This document shows positions 61,391 to 64,000 of a DNA stretch of 64,000 nucleotides, piece after piece. Made by a program: the position numbers and the translations under genes. Position 1 is the first letter of the stretch. Every line of letters begins with the position of its first letter. The DNA is from Herbidospora sakaeratensis (GTDB lineage Bacteria > Actinomycetota > Actinomycetes > Streptosporangiales > Streptosporangiaceae): positions 62,001 to 126,000 of the forward strand of contig NZ_BBXC01000022.1 in assembly GCF_001570525.1 (NCBI RefSeq), written 5' to 3'. The notes beneath the pieces are model-generated. The model did not search any database and was not told where the DNA came from. It saw only the letters and a list, made by a program, of their open reading frames with translations.

Positions 61391-62010
61391 GTCGGCTCCA
61401 GTTCGTCCAGTACGCCGGCCGTCGGGATCGTCACGGCGCAGCGGGCGGCGGCGTAGTCGAGGGCCAGGCGGTGGAAGTCCGGCGTGAAGTCGGCGATCGC
61501 GTCGGCCACGACGAAGGTCTGGATGTCGTTGGAGAAGCTCTCGTGGGCGGTCATCAGGATGCCCACGTGGGCGTACACGCCGCAGATGACGAGCTGGTCG
61601 CGGCCCTGGTCGCGGAGCCGGCGCAGCAGGTCGGTGCGGCAGAACGCGCTCGGCCGCCACTTGGTCAGCACCACGTCGCCGGGGGAGGGTGCCAGGGCCG
61701 GGACGATGGCCCGGTGGGCGGGGTCGGTGGTCATGCCGGGGCCCCAGAAGTCCATCAGCAGGCCCCGGTCCTCGGTGCTCATGCCGCCGGGCTGGGCGGT
61801 GTAGAAGACCGGTGCGCCGCAGGCCGTGAACCGCTCCTTGAGCGCGCCGACGTTCGCCAGCAGCGCCGAGGGGTCGGTGAACGGGCTGAGGAAGTAGTTC
61901 TGCATGTCGTGGACGAGCAACGCCGCCCGCCGCGGATCCACCCGCCACGGGGCGATGTTGTCGGGCAGCTCGGTCGGCATCGGATAGGGCTCTATCGCGG
62001 GGATCGCCAT
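61384..62010 (-). CDS. phzD: PhzD-like isochorismatase (2,3-dihydro-3-hydroxyanthranilate-forming)
   Basis: A 208-residue cysteine-hydrolase-fold enzyme. [10 protein letters not shown] at the N-terminus, the catalytic Asp35 in LVHDMQNYF, the substrate-binding LTKWRPSAF and CGVYAHVGI match PhzD/EntB isochorismatases. With PhzE upstream in pathway, it would remove pyruvate from ADIC to yield trans-2,3-dihydro-3-hydroxyanthranilic acid. AGGAG lies 8 nt before the ATG, which suggests efficient independent translation. Confidence 0.92.
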   Translation of the reverse strand: MAIPAIEPYPMPTELPDNIAPWRVDPRRAALLVHDMQNYFLSPFTDPSALLANVGALKERFTACGAPVFYTAQPGGMSTEDRGLLMDFWGPGMTTDPAHRAIVPALAPSPGDVVLTKWRPSAFCRTDLLRRLRDQGRDQLVICGVYAHVGILMTAHESFSNDIQTFVVADAIADFTPDFHRLALDYAAARCAVTIPTAGVLDELEPTC

Positions 62011-62046
62011 GACTTTCTCCTTTCGGACGCCCAGAAGGCGCCTCCG

Positions 62047-62739
62047 TCAGACGCCCAGGCAGGCGCCTCCGTCGACCGTCAGGTCCTGCATGGTGATGTG
62101 GGCGGCGCGGTCGGAGAGCAGGAACGCGACCGCTTCTGCGACGTCCGAGGGGCTGGCCACCCGGCCCAGCGGAATGCCCACCCGGTACGCCCCGGGCGCG
62201 CCCTCGACCGAGGTCCGGATCGCGTCGGAACCGTCCCAGAGGCCGGTCAGCATCGGGGTGTCGGTGGAGCCGGGCGCGACCACGTTGCAGCGGATGCCGA
62301 ACTCGGCCAGCTCCAGCCCGAGGCACTTGGTGAACACGGTGGCTGCGGCCTTGGAGGCGGCGTAGGCGGCCATGTTCTGGCGGGCGGTCTTGGCGGCGTT
62401 CGAGGCCACGGTCACGATCGCGCCCGAATGCCGGGGGATCATCCGCCGCGCCACCGCGCGGGAGACGTGGAAGACGCCCGAGGCGTTCACCGCCAGGGTG
62501 TCGGCCCATTCGGCGTCCGACAGGTCGACGGCCCGGCCGGTCCGCAGCACTCCCGCCGCGTTGACCAGCGCGGTGATGGGCCCCGAGGTCTCCACGTGGT
62601 CGACGAAGGACTCGACCTGTGCCGAGGAGGTGACGTCGATCTCGGCGTCCAGGCCGACCACCGTGTAACCGTCGTCGGCCAGGCGTTCGCACACGGCCGA
62701 GCCGATGCCGCCGGACGCGCCGGAGACGAGGGCGATCAT
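62047..62739 (-). CDS. SDR-family dehydrogenase, EntA-like
   Basis: A 230-residue classical short-chain dehydrogenase. The NAD site is [10 protein letters not shown] (residues 6-15), with NAAG at 60-63, and Ser/Tyr/Lys catalytic residues in VASNAAK and YAASK (Tyr126, Lys130). The sequence type resembles EntA/DhbA 2,3-dihydro-2,3-dihydroxybenzoate dehydrogenases. In this operon it should aromatise 2,3-dihydro-3-hydroxyanthranilate to 3-hydroxyanthranilate. It starts within the upstream amidohydrolase stop (ATGA) and ends 36 nt before the phzD ATG. Confidence 0.9.
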   Translation of the reverse strand: MIALVSGASGGIGSAVCERLADDGYTVVGLDAEIDVTSSAQVESFVDHVETSGPITALVNAAGVLRTGRAVDLSDAEWADTLAVNASGVFHVSRAVARRMIPRHSGAIVTVASNAAKTARQNMAAYAASKAAATVFTKCLGLELAEFGIRCNVVAPGSTDTPMLTGLWDGSDAIRTSVEGAPGAYRVGIPLGRVASPSDVAEAVAFLLSDRAAHITMQDLTVDGGACLGV

Positions 62740-64000
62740 GGCAGCTCCACCCCCAGGCACCGGACCGAGAACGAGCGCAGGGCCTCCAGGTAGTCGTCGC
62801 GGAGCGTCTGCTCGTCGGCCTTGACGACCCGGCCGTTCACGATGACGGTCTCGACGTCGGCCGACCCGCCGAGGGTCAGGAACGCCTCCAGCGGGCGCGG
62901 GTTGAGCAGGTAGCGCCAGTCGTCGGCGCGGATCAGCACCAGGTCGGCGCGGTTGCCGACCTCCAGCGAGCCGACGTCGGCGAACCCGAGCCCCTTCGCG
63001 GCGATCCGGGTGGCCATCGCGAGGGCGTCGGTCGGCAGCAGGGCGGTCGGGTCGGCGGCCATCTCCGTGTACGCCTGCCACGCCGCCGTCATGTTCTCCG
63101 CCATCCCCGGGACGGGCAACGACGCCCCGTCGGTCGACAACGACACGTCGAGCCCGGCGGCCCGCAGGGCGGGGATCTGCCGGGTCTCGGTCAGGGTCGA
63201 CTCCCCGGCGGGGCCGTACTTGGCGGGGGAGTGGGTGATGTGCGCCCCGGCCCGTACGAGCAGCTCCCGCTCCTCGGGCGTGGCGAACGCGCAGTGCACG
63301 GCGGTGAACCGCTCGTCGAGCAGGCCGAGGTCGGCGAACCGGCGTACCGGGGTGAGCCCGAAGTACTCCCGCATGGCCCGGGCCTCGTTCCGCAGCGCGC
63401 CCACGTGGGCGGCGAACGGCAGGTCGTGCGCGGCGCACAGGTCGCGCAGCCCTGATCCGAGCTCGTCGGTCATGTTGGTGGCGTACACGGCGGTGGGTCT
63501 GACCCGCACGAACGCGTCCTGGAGCGCCATGAGCCCCTCGACGCGCGCGAGCGCTTCGGCGGCGTCGCGGGTGCGGCGGCCGCAGACCGCGTCGCTGACC
63601 CACGCCGACACCGAGAGCCGCATGCCGAACTCGCGCGCCGCCTGGGCCAGCGCGGCCGGCTTGTTGACCGACCCGACGTCGCCGAGCGTGGTGACGCCGG
63701 AGCGCAGCTGCGTCCAGAGCGAGTAGCGGGCCACGGCCAGGGCCTCGTCGTCGGTGAGGGCGTCGACCAGGCCGTGGAAACGGTCGAACGCGGTCGAGAT
63801 GGCCGGGATGTCGCCGCCGTGGGCCATGAAGGCCGGTTTGTCGCCCCGGTCGGACGGCGGCCGCAGCGCCCCCTTGAACGGGTAGCGCAGGGCGAACATC
63901 TCGTGCCAGTGCGGGTTCACGAACCCGGGCAGCACCAGCATGCCGGTGGCGTCGAGCACCTCAGCGTCTGAGCTGTCCTCGAATCCGGCGATCACGCCGT
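62736..64000 (-). CDS. TRZ/ATZ-type amidohydrolase, truncated by the window
   Basis: At least 421 residues of a metal-dependent amidohydrolase (TIM barrel with flanking beta-sandwich). The HxH motif is in [10 protein letters not shown], a further His in AAHVGAL, and HCAF and STDGASLP (metal Asp) complete the site. The frame continues past 64000, as the beginning [13 protein letters not shown] lies inside the N-terminal sandwich. Most relatives deaminate or dechlorinate heterocycles; an amidohydrolase-like enzyme (NatAM) forms benzoxazoles from 3-hydroxyanthranilate units in nataxazole biosynthesis, so a cyclisation role is possible. Confidence 0.88.
   Translation of the reverse strand, partial: GVIAGFEDSSDAEVLDATGMLVLPGFVNPHWHEMFALRYPFKGALRPPSDRGDKPAFMAHGGDIPAISTAFDRFHGLVDALTDDEALAVARYSLWTQLRSGVTTLGDVGSVNKPAALAQAAREFGMRLSVSAWVSDAVCGRRTRDAAEALARVEGLMALQDAFVRVRPTAVYATNMTDELGSGLRDLCAAHDLPFAAHVGALRNEARAMREYFGLTPVRRFADLGLLDERFTAVHCAFATPEERELLVRAGAHITHSPAKYGPAGESTLTETRQIPALRAAGLDVSLSTDGASLPVPGMAENMTAAWQAYTEMAADPTALLPTDALAMATRIAAKGLGFADVGSLEVGNRADLVLIRADDWRYLLNPRPLEAFLTLGGSADVETVIVNGRVVKADEQTLRDDYLEALRSFSVRCLGVELP

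Overview
The window is high-GC DNA from an actinobacterium, most likely a member of the Streptosporangiales. This is inferred from base composition, frequent GTG starts, ECF sigma factors, a MEDS-type RsbA protein and the actinobacterial gene order recG-rsmD-coaD-DUF177-rpmF-rnc-mutM-acyP-smc-ftsY. No 16S rRNA or tRNA was seen, so the genus is not assigned.

Positions 1-15.4 kb are conserved housekeeping sequence: a DhaL-domain protein cut by the window edge, then recG, rsmD, coaD, a DUF177 protein, rpmF, rnc, mutM, acylphosphatase, a small coiled-coil protein, smc and ftsY. An ECF sigma factor and its membrane beta-propeller partner lie on the opposite strand between smc and ftsY. A perfect 18-bp stem in the rnc leader is a candidate site for RNase III autoregulation.

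Positions 15.4-33.5 kb mix stress and envelope genes: a secreted crystallin-fold protein, a PLP-dependent cysteine-metabolism enzyme divergent from a SigR-like sigma factor, an RsbA-like regulator, a polysaccharide deacetylase, a secreted Cu/Zn superoxide dismutase, typA, an aldehyde dehydrogenase, a WD40 protein overlapping a GH1 glucosidase, TetR and MerR regulators, and a class B penicillin-binding protein.

Positions 33.4-37.6 kb are a scarred duplicated region. The 3' end of the penicillin-binding protein gene plus an ABC exporter occurs twice. One copy has an intact PBP and a deleted exporter; the other has a PBP remnant and an intact exporter. Between them is a lower-GC insert with a small secreted cysteine-containing protein and little else.

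Positions 37.7-58.8 kb are regulatory and catabolic. They hold an AfsR/LuxR-type ATPase regulator, a truncated adenylation domain, an orphan sugar-binding lipoprotein, and a mandelate-type module (IclR regulator, benzoylformate decarboxylase homologue, benzaldehyde dehydrogenase, MFS transporter) with four regularly spaced operator boxes. A LacI regulator with three tandem 13-mers follows, next to a cupin dioxygenase, an amidohydrolase and an aromatic amino acid lyase with an altered MIO motif. Then come ApbE, a two-component system, OsmC, and an NYN-domain nuclease preceded by an array of hairpins with GGGGGA loops.

Positions 58.8-64 kb carry a tightly coupled operon on the minus strand: amidohydrolase (cut by the window edge), EntA-like SDR, PhzD-like isochorismatase, PhzE-like ADIC synthase and an alpha/beta hydrolase. 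Together the enzymes predict chorismate to 2,3-dihydro-3-hydroxyanthranilate to 3-hydroxyanthranilate, the aminophenol unit of benzoxazole-type natural products. This is the strongest candidate for an undescribed biosynthetic system here, and it continues past the window.
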